From Mesorhizobium sp. J8 (lineage in GTDB: Bacteria > Pseudomonadota > Alphaproteobacteria > Rhizobiales > Rhizobiaceae), in the NCBI RefSeq assembly GCF_016591715.1, contig NZ_AP024109.1, forward strand, positions 4,650,001 to 4,714,000: a stretch of DNA of 64,000 nucleotides, given 5' to 3'. This document shows, piece after piece, positions 63,463 through 64,000 of this stretch; within the stretch, counting starts at the first letter, position 1; each line of letters begins with the position of its first letter. The notes beneath the pieces are model-generated. The model did no database searches. It was not told where the DNA came from and was given only the letters and a program-made list of their open reading frames with translations. Made by a program: the position numbers and the translations under genes.

Positions 63463-63879
63463 TTAATCCGGGATGACGGCAGTGCCGTCGATCTCGACCA
63501 GCCATTCCGGCCGCGCCAGCGCCGACACGACCAGGCCGGTCGAAACCGGGTGGACGCCCTTGATGTATTCGCCCATCGTCCGGTAGACGGCCTCGCGATG
63601 GCGGACGTCGGTGATGTAGACCACCACCTTCACCAGATGCTCCATCGTGCCGCCGCACTCCTCGATGAGCTGCCTGATGTTCTGCATGACCTTGTGGGTC
63701 TGCTCGACCGGATCGTGGCTGTCGATGTTCTTGGCGGTGTCGAGGTCCTGCGGGCACTGTCCCCGCAGATAGACGGTGCGGCCGCCGCGCGTGACGACGG
63801 CCTGGCAGAGGTCGTTGTCGAGCTTCTGCTCCGGATAGGTGTCCTTGGTGTTGAATTTGCGAATTCGCGTATGCGCCAT
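63463..63879 (-). CDS. RidA-family protein
   Basis: 138 residues from ATG 63879 (GGAGA five bases upstream; an upstream ATG has none). RidA/YjgF trimeric fold with LRGQCPQDLD and VKVVVYITDVRHREAVYR; the family arginine that binds the carboxylate is usually in this last strand. RidA enzymes hydrolyse reactive enamines and imines formed by PLP or flavin enzymes. Its link with DUF1028 and an aldehyde dehydrogenase suggests the locus makes an imine intermediate. Confidence 0.85.
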   Translation of the reverse strand: MAHTRIRKFNTKDTYPEQKLDNDLCQAVVTRGGRTVYLRGQCPQDLDTAKNIDSHDPVEQTHKVMQNIRQLIEECGGTMEHLVKVVVYITDVRHREAVYRTMGEYIKGVHPVSTGLVVSALARPEWLVEIDGTAVIPD

Positions 63880-63914
63880 CTTGGTCTCCATCGGGATCGG
63901 GCTCGCAGCTCTGG

Positions 63915-64000
63915 TCAGGCGTCCACGGGCTCGCGCTTGGCGGCGTGGTAGGCGAGATATTTACGCTGCGTCGAAATACGGTCGGCCACGTGCTTGGCAT
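63915..64000 (-). CDS. C-terminal end of an unrecognised gene
   Basis: Only the last 27 codons are in the window, ending with the stop at 63915-63917. The tail reads AKHVADRISTQRKYLAYHAA and then KREPVDA. It is 35 bases upstream of the RidA start and on the same strand, so it probably belongs to the same operon. The family cannot be named from this fragment. Confidence 0.55.
   Translation of the reverse strand, partial: AKHVADRISTQRKYLAYHAAKREPVDA

Overview
The window is a GC-rich stretch of chromosome or large replicon that reads like an alphaproteobacterium of the Rhizobiales, most likely Mesorhizobium or a close relative. The evidence is the phnW-phnA-phnY phosphonate route, a truncated FtsZ2-type paralogue, a deformylase-like protein of rhizobial type, many sugar-type ABC importers, and intergenic palindromes with the ends GAGCATGAT...ATCATGCTC and ATTCC...GGAAT that are common in this order. 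No tRNA, rRNA, CRISPR array, transposase or phage gene was seen. The genus call is inference.

Layout. 1-6261 (+): end of an M20 peptidase gene, two tandem paralogous periplasmic binding proteins, a permease, a YhfX-like PLP protein and a single-domain ATPase. 6341-12432 (-): trehalose synthesis (otsA, otsB), an amylo-1,6-glucosidase-type glycosidase and a GT4 glycosyltransferase. 12637-14361 (+): a ROK repressor followed at once by a deformylase-like protein with altered catalytic motifs. 14378-26126 (-): a long phosphonate block, phnW-phnA-phnY, an FAD oxidoreductase, a PbfA-like PLP lyase, a 2-hydroxyacid dehydrogenase, and the importer phnS-phnT-phnU-phnV, with a divergent LysR regulator at 26277. 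27156-35619: sorbosone-dehydrogenase-like lipoprotein, DUF2231 protein, S-formylglutathione hydrolase, and a hydroxyacid/aldehyde oxidation group with a LysR regulator.

35733-42506 (-) is a complete ribose-type ABC importer in which one permease is fused to a strictosidine-synthase/SMP-30-like beta-propeller, followed by a second stand-alone propeller. Divergent from it, 42829-49940 (+) encodes a second complete importer plus two SDR dehydrogenases and a xylose-isomerase-like TIM barrel. Then come a regulator made of a winged helix fused to an ABC solute-binding protein (50059-51750, -) and a hydroxyquinol-type lower pathway (intradiol dioxygenase, maleylacetate reductase, YciI protein; 51838-54142, -). 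A palindrome GTCCA-N3-TGGAC lies upstream of each of these three units, at 42732, 51812 and 54245, so they look like one regulon. My working model is that an imported cyclic polyol-like or glycosidic compound is oxidised and rearranged to 1,2,4-trihydroxybenzene and then cleaved to maleylacetate and beta-ketoadipate. This regulon and the permease-propeller fusion are the best candidates for something undescribed.

54362-64000: FtsZ2-like protein, a proline-racemase-superfamily protein lacking both usual catalytic cysteines, a trimethylamine/dimethylamine-dehydrogenase-family flavoprotein, an ArgE-type deacylase, a LysR regulator, an aldehyde dehydrogenase, a DUF1028 protein, a RidA protein and the end of one more gene.
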